Shown here: piece by piece, positions 11,530 to 23,260 of the stretch
How positions within the stretch are numbered: position 1 is the stretch's first letter
Layout of the letters: every line of letters starts with the position of its first letter
Origin: Anastrepha obliqua
Lineage: Eukaryota > Arthropoda > Insecta > Diptera > Tephritidae
Length of the DNA stretch: 64,000 bases
NCBI RefSeq assembly: GCF_027943255.1
Contig: NC_072896.1
Coordinates: forward strand, 1,054,001 to 1,118,000
Direction of reading: 5' to 3'
Translations under genes and position numbers: made by a program
Notes under the pieces: generated by a model
Told to the model about the DNA's origin: nothing
The model's input: the letters and a program-made list of their open reading frames with translations, nothing else
Databases searched by the model: none

Positions 11530-12516
11530 TTCAAAATATAAGTTTATTCCCCAAAAGTGATATTAACTCCTTCAAAGTACTCACCATCAACTGCAACGAA
11601 CTTACGACAGCGTTTGATCCAGTTCTCGAAACATTTATGGAACTCTATTTTCGGCATGGCTGTCAAAGCCGGTCTGAATTTCTTCTTTATTTCCTTTCGA
11701 ATTTGTTGGCTGTTGGATGATATTCGATTCGTTCTTGGTGATGGCACTGTGCGACGGTGCGTTATAATGGTGCAAAATCCGAAAATCCTTTTTTTTTGGC
11801 GAATCGTTTCAAGTCTCATAACGGGCCATAACCCATAACTGAATACGACATTGTTTTTTTGTTCTGGTTTATTCAGAGCTCTGCACTCACTCGCCTGATG
11901 TCGGGATTGCGTGTCGTACTCATAAGCCCACGTCTCGTCACCAGTAATGAATCGTTTAATTAATGTTGGGTCGAATTCAGCCTTGAAAATCATGTCTTCA
12001 GCGATATCAACGCAGTTCATTTTTTTAATGAAACGGGACCAACTTTGCAACAACACGACGCAAACCCAAATCATTAACTACATAAAATGTCCTGAACGGG
12101 TCTATATGCAATGCCAAGCCCTCTGTCAGCTGTCTTTGATGATCAATTTGTGGTTATTGATCAACTTTTCTTTCACTTTATTGATGTTTTCATTAGATTT
12201 AACTGTCGACGGCCAGTCACTTCCTCCTCACAATCTCTTCTCAAGCGTTCATGCCACTCGTAAAAGGCTGTTTTTTAGAGTATCATCAACGAAAAAGTTT
12301 CCCAACATTTCTAAGGTTTTCGCACCATTGAGTCCATTTCTAATGCAAAATTTAATACAAAATCGTTGTTGCAAATTCAAATCTATTTTTAAAACTATAA
12401 TAAATCGAAAACACATGCAGAGGTAGATTTACTGAAGACAGCGTAACGTGTGCAAATGTCAAGCAATGGCGATCAAATTTTGGTAGGAATGCTAATCACA
12501 AAGGTGGCAACCTAAC
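11530..12516 (-). mobile_element. mariner-family transposon relic
   Basis: A mariner-like transposase remnant runs on the minus strand. Upstream of it, the minus-strand sequence TTAGGTTGCCACCTTTGTG (about 12515-12497) matches the usual mariner 5' terminus (TTAGGTTG-type). I could not find its inverted partner at the left end near 11530, so that end may be lost or too diverged. The sequence differs from the mariner at 3957-5181, so they are separate families. Confidence 0.75.
11544..12420 (-). pseudogene. mariner transposase remnant
   Basis: In shifted frames at 12420-12080 the minus strand shows AFYEWHERLRRDCEEE and GRRQLN, the N-terminal helix-turn-helix and GRP-like linker. A 176-codon open piece (12074-11544) contains IAEDMIFKAEFDPTLIKRFI and TGDETWAYEYD, the block with the first catalytic Asp. 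It ends with FHKCFENWIKRCRKFVAVDG and EYFEG, the conserved C-terminus. Around 11790-11740 a shifted frame gives LHHYNAPSH, where the second catalytic Asp is replaced by Tyr. The segment with the third Asp is deleted. It is non-functional. Confidence 0.85.
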
Positions 12517-15218
12517 AAAAAAATATAATTCAACTTAGACTTCACTCACCTGGTCGTTTTTCCGGATAACTTTTGATCAAGGTGGAATTTTTATTTAGTT
12601 TTGATCTGGCGACGGCCATACTCAGATATATTGCTATTTTTTTTCTTTCTAAAAAAGTCGAAAAGCCAAAATCGTTCGGCCACTAAAGTCATTTTGTGAA
12701 CCGGTCATCTCCAGCACAATTTTTTACATACGTTTTCTTGTTAATAAAAGCATTTTTTTGTAAGACTTTTCACCTGAAAAAAGTAAACTTTTCTCAAATT
12801 CCCTGTGTTCCCTTAAAACGATGAAGATCATTCCAGGAAAATTCGTATGTCGCTATTAACGAAACCTGCACGTCTACTGTACTTCCCTGCTGGGATAGAG
12901 AATTAGGGGCGTCTTCCTCTGACAACTAAATAAAGAAAGCGTGTTGATAGTTTGGTTCATATGTCTATTTAAGTACAAGTCGTCACATAAAACATCTGGG
13001 TCCACTTAAGAGGAAACGCCTCAGCTTATGCTTTAACTAGAGCTATCAAGAAAACTATGGGAATTGGTATTACTTCTTTCTTTGTGAAAGCAATTCTGCT
13101 AAAGGAGAGAGACACGCAATCAAACTTATAAACATAGTTGCCAGGTCTAACCACTAGTAAGTATGTCACATAAATGCTGTGTAGGCGTGGCAACTGACAC
13201 ACAGTTAACTGGTAGTACTTATGTGAAGCGCAGTTTGTCTGTAGTGGCAACTATTTTTGTACATACGAAAATATTTGTTAGCAATTTTCCAAATATCCGA
13301 TCATATGGACCATATAAAATGCCGATACCACGAAAACAGAATTGCAAAAATGGGATGCTGCTGAATGTGTGTGTAAGTAGATAGGTATGTAATGTAATGT
13401 ATACGAGTATATGTACACATGTGCTGGTGTGCGTGCGCAAATATTTTGACAACTTCCGAGGTAATCGTTCCAAAGTTGTACAAATAGAAACAAACAGCAA
13501 AAGCAAAAAAATAACACAGTTGTAAACAGTCACAAAAACACTAATTCAAATACAAATACAGACACAAACCCAAATAGACAGAAATCGGGTCAATTGGCAC
13601 GCGTTCGTTTTGCTTCACTTAGTTTGTTACGTTCGTACGTTCGTTCGGTTGTTCACTATATTCGATTGCGCCTTGTGTCACCTTTGTGTCAGCACCGGAG
13701 GCATCCCATTGACCTGTTGTAACTTTGTTACGTCTGACAGAAAGCAAACAGTTCGATTTGAGGTTCAATTTGTAAATTGACTGCTGCCTGCCCTACTACA
13801 CAATTTGATGACATAGTTCGTGAAGAGCGTACAAAAACAGTAGGTTGGCAGGTGTGGGTGCATTAAAGTGGTATTCAAGGTAACAGCTGTACATGCGGGG
13901 CAGGCGAAAAGTAAAGGAAATTTCATTTTCACATAACCGATACAGTAGTGAAGATCTGAGGGCGAAAAGTGATAAGAAATTCTGTAGCCATTGATATTTT
14001 ATAAATTTAATAAAAAAATCTAACAGGTATTCCTTGGTTAAAAAGGTATTAAGGAGGGCAGTTGTTTTATTTTCTCTTTAAAACTCAGTTTAATATAGTT
14101 TTAAAACGCTCGTTCAAACACAACAGGGCTAGCTAATATCCTTATTCGTATTTTCAAGCTTTCTGAATAAATGTATATCAAAGGCTCCATCAACAAATAT
14201 CTGAGGATAATTAGCAGAGTATTTTGGCCAAATATAATATGAAATGGAGAACTTTGGGGGCAAACTAAGGTGCCAGGAGCCCATACTCGTAGTAAACTCA
14301 AATGCTGGAAAAGGAGGTGGTTAAGCTTCGTTCTGAGAAAACATAAACACTGCATTACGAAAATGGCCTTGGACTGAAATCCGCAAGGGAGCAGACGCTG
14401 CGGCCGGCTGAAAAACACCTGATGAAGATCCCCCCTGAACGTCCTTAATTCAATCAACAGCACTTGGGATCCCGCTAAAGCAAAAGCACGAAATAGCATG
14501 CCCTGGAAAATCCTTGTAGAGGCCCAATACTCCTTTGAGGGGTGAAGACAATAAAGAAAAAACAAAATAGTTTTTTTCACTACACTGGTCCGGAGGAAGT
14601 TTTGACTATGGAATGAATTTTTTGATCAAAGAAATATAACGTTTTGATCCGCTACATACGTCAGATACCACGTAAAAGACGGTCCTCGCATTTTTTCAAA
14701 TTAACCTACTTTCCCTGTTTAAAAAAAAAAAACCTTATCCTTTCCATCCTTACTCCCGCACAATAGTCAGCGCATTATTTGCATTGTGGCTGCTAAAACA
14801 AGCAAAAACAAAGAAAAACTTATAGTTACACATTGCATCAGCGGCACCAGCAAGAGGAAGTGGGCAACCACGGTAATAACGCTGACACACCAAATTTAGC
14901 GAATTCCTAAATCATCTGTGTGATCCTTCTGCCAGAAAAATGTGAAACACAGATTGCGCTCAAAGCAGTAAGACGGCGTTGTTGCTAAGCAACAACAGGT
15001 GGGCGTTGCCACTATTTAGGACTACCAGAAATTAAAATAGATTAACGAAACCAACGCCAGATTGAGTTTTGTCGAGGCCCTATGATCTCGAGTGGAGTGA
15101 ACAAGGAAAAAAAACATGCGTCAGATAGCTAACGAGCCATTTGCAGCACTGTCGTTAGAATCAAAGGACAATGGATGATCATGAGAAAGAAGAGCATCGT
15201 ACAATTTTGCCTTTTTAC
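12517..15218. other. Non-coding stretch, one long unassigned open frame
   Basis: Sequence is AT-rich, with a CGTTCGTA-type cluster at about 13627-13650. A 159-codon open frame on the minus strand (14580-14101) has no motif I recognise and unremarkable composition, so I do not call it a gene. No TIR pair was found. Confidence 0.5.
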
Positions 15219-15227
15219 CAGCCATAA

Positions 15228-15975
15228 CGCTCAACATGCTTACTGTAAAGGCAGATCGGTAGAGTCTGCTTTGCATACAATTGTTAAGGATATCGAGGTG
15301 TCCCTCAACCAGAAGGAGTTCACTGTGGGTGCCTTCCTCGACATTGAGGAGGCTTTTAATAATGTCCTCCCGGAGGCAATCACCAGATCGCTAGGTAAAC
15401 TAGGAGTCGGAACCGAACTCATAAGGCTTATCCACACGATGCTTACCGATCAAGCGGTCGTGGCAGAATGGGGTGACACCTCTCTCCGCCGGCAAGTGAA
15501 CAGAGGCACTCCGCAAGGCGGTGTTCTCTCGCCACTACTCTGGGTTGCCGTACTTAACGGTCTGCTGGAGGAGCTGGAGGGGAGGGGCTGTAAGGTGATT
15601 GCCTACGCGGATGACGTGGCACTTATTGTCACATGCAAGTTTCTAGATACTCTGATGGAACTGATGCAGGGTTATCTGAATCTAGTTATAAATTGGACCG
15701 CAAATTGCGGCCTATCTATAAATCCTCTGAAGACGGAGCTCGTCTTATTTACGAGGAAATACAAAATACCAAGAGTGTTTCTCCCCTCAATATCGGGCGC
15801 TCCGTTGGTGCTCTCTGACAAGGTGAAGTACCTGGGACTCATCCTTGACAGAGGTCTTACATGGGAGCCAAACATTGAAGAGAGAATCAGAAAGACAACA
15901 GTCGCCTTGTATGGTTGCAGGGGCGCTATCGGCAAAAGATGGGGCCTCTCGCCCTGGAGAGGGTACAAAGGTCTG
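15228..15975 (+). pseudogene. LINE reverse transcriptase domain, catalytic motifs intact
   Basis: The open frame reads QHAYCKGRSVESALHTIV at its start. It contains AFLDIEEAFNNV (first catalytic Asp), RGTPQGGVLSPLLW, and IAYADDVALI (the YADD active site), followed by SINPLKTELVLFTRK and KVKYLGLILDRGLTWEPNIE. All catalytic residues of the palm are present. At about 15950 the frame runs past GKRWGLSP into unrelated residues. The ancestral protein continues in another frame with LALERVQRSALIGISGALR, and about 40 thumb residues are missing. A deletion with frameshift therefore separates RT from RNase H. Confidence 0.9.
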
Positions 15976-17150
15976 CCCTCATTGGAATCAGTGGGGCTCT
16001 CCGTACCACTCCTACTCTAGCGCTTAACGCTATGCTGAATGTGGCGCCCGTGGACATTGTAGGGAAAACTACCGCTGCACGCGCCGCAATCAGATTAAGG
16101 TGTTCGGGCCATGGGCTAGACTTAAGTTACGGACACTCTAGCATTCTTAAAAACTTTGAGTTCATTTCTACGGTGCTGGACCACTGTACACCCACGCTAG
16201 GTCCGAGCGGACCTTTTTCTACTCACATTCCTTCAAGGGATGAGTGGGCGGGGTGCAACATTCGACGGCAAGGCATGGCAAACATGTTCATGGATGGCTC
16301 GAAGTTGGACGGAAGGGTTGGTGGGGGAGCATTCTGTACGGAGCCTCCTATCAAACTTAAATTTAGGCTCCCGGACCACTGTAGTGTTTTCCAAGCGGAG
16401 GTATCTGCAATTAAGGAAGCGGTGGACTGGTTCCTTAATTCGGTAATTACCGTTAAGGAAGTAAATATTTACTCCAATAGCCAATCGGCAATTAGGGCCT
16501 TGGGCTCGCTGTTTGTGCGTTCGAGACTAGTCGGAGAATGTCTGGCTTCTCTCTCGGTTGCATCCGAATACTTCATCATCAGTCTCATTTGGGTTCCCGG
16601 TCACAGCGGCATAGAAGGAAACTGCTGGGCTGATGAGCTGGCTAGACAGGGAACTTTGGAGACGGTTTCGTCGCGTAATGAGAGAATTGGGGTTCCCCTG
16701 AGAACCTGTGGTCTGCTCCTGGAAAGATGGGCCTCGAGTCAACTCAGCGAGCGCTGGGCTAGTGCGCAAACGTGAAAGGTCGCGAGATCCTTCTGCTCAC
16801 GGGTAGATCGGGGACGGTCAAGGGAACTCCTAAGGCTAACAAAGCCCCAGCTCTCAAATTTGGTAGGCATCCTTACCGGACATTGTCCGTTAGGTGTTCA
16901 CGCCGTAAGACTTGGGATTACCTCAAGTCCGTTCTGCAGAATTTGTATGGAGGACGAGGTGGAATCATTTCAACACCTTCTTCTCAGCTACCCTGCTCTC
17001 GTCTGGCAAAGACTTAGAAATCTGGGCTCCCACTTTTTCGCTACGCCTGCGGATATAGCCGGCGTAAGTATCATAAATTTGGTGAAGTTCATTAGTAGCT
17101 TGTTACGGCTAACTACGAACGCAAATCAGCCCCCGTCGGCGCCGTCGTAA
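15930..17150 (+). pseudogene. LINE RNase H and C-terminal knuckle
   Basis: From about 15945 the frame gives LALERVQRSALIGISGALR, then RNase H: MFMDGSKLDGRVGGGAFC (first Asp), VFQAEVSAIKEAV (Glu), IYSNSQSAIRAL and WVPGHSGIEGNCWADELARQ (His and last Asp). The third motif is normally SDSQ. Here it is SNSQ, so a catalytic Asp is replaced by Asn. The frame stops at 16775. The C-terminal part resumes in another frame with VGILTGHCPLGVHAVRLGI and the knuckle CRICMEDEVESFQHLLLSYP, to the stop at 17150. Confidence 0.88.
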
Positions 17151-17312
17151 AATGTATGGTCATCGTATCTAATCCCAAGGCTCCTTCTTTCTTCCCATCT
17201 CCTTTCTCCTCTCCCATGTATGGCACCACACCGGACAAATTTTCAATATTTGTCCAAGTGAGCCCTTTAGCTAGGGCAGCCATTTAACCTAACCTAACCT
17301 AAGCAGCCATAA

Positions 17313-20300
17313 GGAATAAATATTTTTTTCTAGATATAAATTAAGAGACTTTGCTTTAAGACGATAGCTCCAATGTCTAACGTGAAATAACGCATTTCCT
17401 ACAATACCGCTAGGCAATACAAATTGTGAAATCAATTAAATTAAATTATTAAATTTTCATTAATATACCAAAGTCCACCAAAACGCCTTATGAGAAATCA
17501 ATTACTCGTAGAACCTAATAAATCAACTATTTTTATTCCCAAGGGCAAGCGTTCAACCCTATTTCTATAAACATATGTGTATGTGTATGCCAGTTTGAGT
17601 ACAAGTGTACGAGTATAAAATGTATAACTTCACAATTCCATATATGTACTAAGCTTCTGTCTTACTTATTTCAATTTCAGGGTGTCTGATTAGGAGTGCG
17701 CATTTTGAATCTATAAAAATACCAAAGGCACATAGGAAGTTTTATAATAATAAAGGCTAGAGAACTGGGAGTTATGACTAGAACTCAATATCAGAAAGTG
17801 ACCGCCATGTGACTTAGGTCCTTTCGACGAAATTTGCGACGACTCGGCATATTAATAGCACTTGCTGCGGCGAAAGTGAAAAGCGCTTTTGGTTTAATTT
17901 TCGTGCATCTGGAAATGGCCGTTATGCTTTCTTTAGTGTTATCTGCTATTTTTTTGTTTATTTTTGCTATGAATACAGCTCTAAGGCTTTAATTCGTGTT
18001 TAATAAATTTGAAGGCTCTTTCAAATTTCTAAATTGAAATGTTAAGACGAGTTGACAAAAGGGGTAAAAAATGAGATTTGCACTTTCAAAACATGAGATT
18101 TATAAGAATCAACAAATTTCCAATAGCACTAAAATCTTCTCATTGTGGCATTTTAGTAACTTTTTTCACTTAGAATTTTGGTAGCTTCAAATTAAAAAAA
18201 GAAACAAACACCCAACTCAAAGGTTTTTGCATTTTGGGTATGGCTTCTATAATTTTTGAATTTTCCCTACCTTATTGCGAGTTCTATGTGAACTAATGAA
18301 AATTGTATTTGCATTTTATTAAAATTTATTAAGAGAATAATTTGCTCACACGAAACTCACTGCAGCTCAAGCTTTTTTTGCAAAATATACTTGCCATTCT
18401 TACTCAGCCGAGAGCCTTCGAAGCTAATTCGTTGCTGTATTATAAGTCTATATATTATTTAAATTCTTAGGAAAACCTTTTTAAAATTAAATAAATCAAA
18501 TTTAAGCTATTTTGTATCAACCTTTAGCGCATGAGGATTAAATTTGTAATACAAAGTTTTTTCATAAAATTTTTATGAAATCCGCAAAACTGTACCTACA
18601 TCCAAAAACCAAAATTACTACTTCTTCTTAACTGGCCATTTTTTTGTAGTTCTGTACTAGGAATTTGTTGATTCTTTCCAACGACGCGACACCTCGTGTG
18701 AACACAGAATTATCACCAGTTCGGCAATAGATTTTTACAACTTAACTGCGTTGCGCGTTCACGCAGTGGTTACTCCACGACGGAACCCTCATGCTCACAC
18801 ACGTGACAGCTGTCAAATAGCAACCCCGCTTGCCCGCCTAAAAAATTCACGCTGTATTAATGGGATACCCATTATAACACATCCAACTATAGGATTTTGT
18901 TAGATCCCATTGCTTTGCTGGCTGACACATTTCCAATCGGTAGCGTTGCTGCTTCAAGGAACATTTCGTGCACGCCAAACATTTTGTTTTCTCAAATGAC
19001 GCACAGCTTGTTTGTTGTATTGCAAGCTTTCCTCTTTCAGTACTTTTCTTTTTTTACATCGATTGCTTTATTTACTTATTTACGACAGCCTGCAGTGTAT
19101 TTTTGTGCGAGGCGAAATATATTTTATTAGGTTTTCCAATTGAGATGAGAAACGAATAAATAAATTGAAAAAAATTTAGTTAATAGAATTGCCAATCACT
19201 TGATTCGATGTGTGGCGGCCGAGAAAGTGCTTCAACGACTCCATAGTAGTACCAGAGAATGTTAATGCAGATGAAGTTTGGCTCAGCCATTCAAAGTCAA
19301 ACTGCGCAATAAAAAACAAACAAAAATACAAATACGTTGAAATTGAGATATTCTCAGAATATGCGCTGCCTAACATCTAATGCGTACAAATTTACACAAA
19401 TCCATGCCCATTAGTTAATACTTGGAGTAACTGTAGTGGGCAATCATTATAATTGTTGTTGCTTAATGCACAGCGCCCTCTGAGGCGGCCTATTTTGCTT
19501 GGCCTGGGGCTTAAAATTGGAGGCTTCTGACAGATTTCCGCTGTAGCTACATAAATTTTGGAAATACTCAGGTTTAATTATTAAAAAAAGGGATATATTA
19601 GAAAAGTTAGCGAATTGTCGGAAGATAAGATTTAATTAAGCTCTTAAGCCCTTCAGAATCAGAAACAAAGCGATCTGTGAACTCTTCAACTCCAAGTCAC
19701 TTATGAAAATGACAGCCAAGGTGTCGAATCATAAAGTCTGCCATTCCCATTAACGTGCGTTAATTATCACTTACACAGCAAAATAACAACAAATATGGCT
19801 AAATCACTTTAATTACAATAACAAAATCTACTTCCCGCAACACTTCAAAAAGCTACACTCCGCTGCTTGTAGTTCGTTATTAGTAAATTTGGCGCGCCAC
19901 ATAGGCAAGTGGAGTGTCTGTTATTGGCATTAATAGCGCGAAAGCACAATAACAGTAAAAGCAAGCCAAGCATTGATATTAATTAGGAGAACATCATGAG
20001 CAGATTTCGCGCAGCTCAAAAGCCCTGGCCATTGTTACACTTCGTAATAAGTAAATGGTTAAATTTTAATATAGCAAATAGCACAAGGGTGGCGGCTAAC
20101 TCATCCGGGCAAAGGCTATTACCGCCATTGCTTGCCATGATACATTGTTGTTGGTCGTAGTTGGTAATAGATGGATGCATACACGTTCAGACACACTAAC
20201 TGAAGGCCTAATCAGGATGCGTATACGCAGTGCGGTAATTTCATTATTGGCAGCGTCAATTCCTCTGGTCCAATAACAAAGCCACGACCAGCAACAGAGA

Positions 20301-22581
20301 TAAAGTCCAATGTAACAGCACACACACACACACAGCACACTCACTCACGCACGCACTCTTGTAAATACGCGTGCATATGCCTCGCCTCTGCCACAATAAG
20401 CTTAGCGTTGCATTGGGCGACTAAATCTTGTATAGTTGCCAGCACCAGCAGCCACTCGGTGAATCAAAAGCAACAAAACAAGCAACCAGCAAGCAACAAG
20501 CAGCACTGAGCCTACATATTTGCCAGCTTTGGGTACATACTGTATTGTATGTTGGCGGCTTTTGTCTGCAACGGACATTCAGGTCAGCTCAAACACAGGC
20601 TGACTGCTGAAGTGACTGACTAACTGAATGGTTGTGTGAAAGGCGCTGTCCGAGCAGCTAAGCCGCCGCTGAGTCCTCCTTGCTCGTGCCTTACATGTTC
20701 ATGCATAAGTACACTTCCGGGACTTTACTTGATTAGACCAGCAACTTCCTAAAAGCGTAAAACAGACACAGGTTGCTTAGCGGAGAGTATTTTTATTAGA
20801 TAAACACACTATTAGGCCTCCTCGCCTCTGTGTAATGGTCTCCAGTTTAATTGGTTGGTATTTTGCTACTCCCGTTCTTCTCCTCTGCAGTGTTGATGTT
20901 GTAATATAATAAAATTTATGTGGCCGTACAAAATGCGACGTATGAATTATTATGACTTTAATTAGTTGTTTTATGATGTGGAAAATTATGAGATTTATTG
21001 CAATTTACGAGCAAATTCCTTCCCTCCTTTTTCCGTCCTTCTTTTCTTTATCGTATTTCTGTTTACAAGTACACAAATGTGTTCTTAGCTGCACAAATTG
21101 AATGAGGCGCCGCTATTTGTCATTAAACTGTTATCTTATAATCGCTGATGATGTGTCCATGCGGCCTGCTGTCCCTCACACTGCCCGCGTCATTGTTCTT
21201 TGATTTTAATAAGCTTCTTGCGCTCATTAGTGGCGTAGGCGATCTGGCGAGAGGGGCGTCTTTGAGAATCGGAACTTAATTAGTAAATAATATTTGACAG
21301 ACAAGGCGAAAACGAAATTTTTAATAGACTTGAGAGGAATATTCCGCAAAATACGAAATTATGTGCAGTTCATATTGAAATTTCCACCAAAATACACAGA
21401 GAAGATTTTATATAATTTTTAGGACGCAGGTAATAACTAATTTGCACGCAAAATTTAATAAATAAATTAGTAAAATAAATAAATAATTCCATCACTTGGA
21501 GTTTTGTATTCAAATTAGATGCAAACGGAGCACAATGGCAAAGAGCTACACCAACAATGACCATTTGAACAAAAAAGTTTGAGCTCATGCTACTCTTCCA
21601 TTCGTGACACTCAGTTGCTTATTACCCACCGCCTCCTTCAGCCAATGAACCTGTGCAGCACACTCGCATGCCCTTTGACTACGCGCGCCAAGCAGTTGCG
21701 ACCTACCGCAAACTCTTCCTGACATCCATTTTTTCCTTCGCCTCTCTTTTATTTACTCGTTAATGAAAAGCGCATTAGCATGAATTAAAAGAATAAATGT
21801 ATAAAAGCGAATGAGAGCAACAATGGCAGACAGAGCACGACATGTGAATGTATTTGTGAATGAATGCATGAATGGATAAAGAACTGAAAGGAGTTTACAA
21901 AAAGCGCATCAACGCGGTGAAAACAAATTTTTTAATTGATGTGCAACCAACGAGAAAGCAAAGAAGAAAGCGCATGAACAAAAGAATGAATGCAGTGGAT
22001 GAATAGGTGAAGGAAGGAATTCAAAAGAGCAGGCGAAGAAAGGCGCGCGCGCCTGCACCTTCATTCTAATTATGGACACAAACTTGCGTTTGCTTTATGT
22101 TCGTATGTATTCTTGGAAATGTATCTTGGGTGTTTACATTTCACCTGAATAGCTGGATAAATTAATCGCAAATGCATTGACGTGTGTGGAAAGAAAAGGA
22201 CAAAGAACTGAACTAATGACGTAATTGTTTCATTTGCAAGTAGTTGAATAAAAAATCTACTGAATCCAAAATCATAGTCAAAACCATAATCAGGCCTGTT
22301 CCAATAGAGTTTTATATTTAATTAAATGATTAAAAAGTGTGGATTTCTTTTCATACTCATCAAAATAGAAAATCAATTAGAGTCATTCTTGATGAAATTT
22401 TCAAGGAATAATTTCGCACTCCGAACTATTTTTCGGTCAAACAATTGCAGCTTTTGATTCACCCTTTTTCTGCTCGTAAGAGAATTCTGATTCACGCCAA
22501 TTTGTATGGGACAGCAACAACCATTTTGCCATGGATAAGCGACATTGTTTATAGCCACTTAGCTCACAGGAAAAAAGTATC
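17313..22581. other. Long non-coding stretch, no gene recognised
   Basis: Five kilobases without recognisable coding content. The sequence around 20000-22100 is somewhat less AT-rich, with CAG/CAA/AGC-type short words. It could be conserved non-coding or regulatory DNA, but nothing specific can be supported. A CA microsatellite is at 20319-20340. Confidence 0.5.
20319..20340. repeat. (CA)n microsatellite
   Basis: CA dinucleotides interrupted once by AG. Simple sequence. Confidence 0.85.
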
Positions 22582-22725
22582 GGGTGTTTTTTAGCTTCAT
22601 AAGAACTCTCGATATCCATAACTGTGGTTTGACAGCAGAGAATGGCTAACTGTGGTGTCATTTCTGCTCGGTAAGCTTTGGCAAGTCATCGTTTAACAGA
22701 ATCGCTTGACGCTAGAACAGCAAGT
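22582..22725 (+). mobile_element. 5' end fragment of a rosa-like mariner
   Basis: About 140 bases align with 47286-47435: GGGTGTTT then TTAGCT, AGAACT..TCGAT, GGTTTAACAGC-like, then CATTTCTG.TC.GTAAG, CAAGTCATC and GCGCTAGAA. At 47286 this run leads into an ATG followed by MNRWALEERF-like codons. Here the start region is altered (AACAGAATCGCTTGACGCTAG). It is therefore a TIR plus 5' UTR plus first codons of a rosa-like element, with no transposase body. Confidence 0.6.
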
Positions 22726-22959
22726 GTAGCGGAGTCCGCAGTATTGTCAAGAGTCGTTCGATCATAACCTGAACCTATGCAGATGACTTCTCACACTACA
22801 GTGACCAGTGTCAATGGCAGTAGGCATTCTTACGTCTTTAATGGACAGTTTTATAAGTTATTTCATGCTATGATAGTTTGTCTTCTCGACGCCAGGAGAG
22901 GTCCATGTCCTACTAGTTTTTAAACCGTCCTTTTCTCAAAATATTAGTTTGTAAAGAAG

Positions 22960-23260
22960 AAATTAGAAGAAAAGAAATTATTTTTGTGGAAAAACTTTGC
23001 GCAAATGGTTGAAACTATTTTGTAGTCGATCTTTAGCTGCTGGGCGTTGCTAAGACTTCTAACATACCGGACAACTTCGATTATTTCTGTGATTTTATCG
23101 AAATTTTCGACTGAACGGAATCGATGAAACCGAAATTGCATGTAGTTAGCCGTTACAGTCATGAACTTCATTCACAACTTCAGCGGCCTGGCTTGTATTT
23201 TCGCCTTTATCAAAGAAAAACTGTAAAATCTACCGAATTTTCTCGTTGTTGACTTCCATT
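22960..23260 (-). pseudogene. mariner transposase N-terminus (third mariner family)
   Basis: From an ATG at about 23260 on the minus strand the translation gives MEVNNEKIRQILQFFFDKG, ENTSQAAEVVNEVHDC, then after a shift TANYMQFRFHRFRSVENFDK and ITEIIEVVRYVRSLSNAQQL. These match the N-terminal helix-turn-helix of a common dipteran mariner group. The GRP linker segment is deleted. Homology ends near 22960, just after the second helix-turn-helix, so the whole catalytic domain is absent. Confidence 0.85.

Larger units (their letters stand above)
15228..17303 (+). mobile_element. 5'-truncated RT/RNase H LINE with 9-bp target duplication
   Basis: CAGCCATAA occurs directly before the element (15219-15227) and again directly after its tail (17304-17312). 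This fits target-primed insertion of a 5'-truncated LINE. The insert starts inside the RT fingers (QHAYCKGRS) and ends in AACCT units (17286-17303). Base composition is clearly more GC-rich than the flanks. A second, shorter copy of the family is at 34960-35406 and a decayed one at 43495-43740. The ORF is broken by at least two lesions, so it is not autonomous. Confidence 0.85.

Noticed and set aside
14101..14580. 159-codon open frame on the minus strand
   Set aside because: No recognisable motif and no matching copy in the window. Frames of this length occur by chance in decayed repeats.
17286..17303. Telomeric TTAGG array
   Set aside because: Only three AACCT units, directly at the end of a LINE and bounded by its target duplication.
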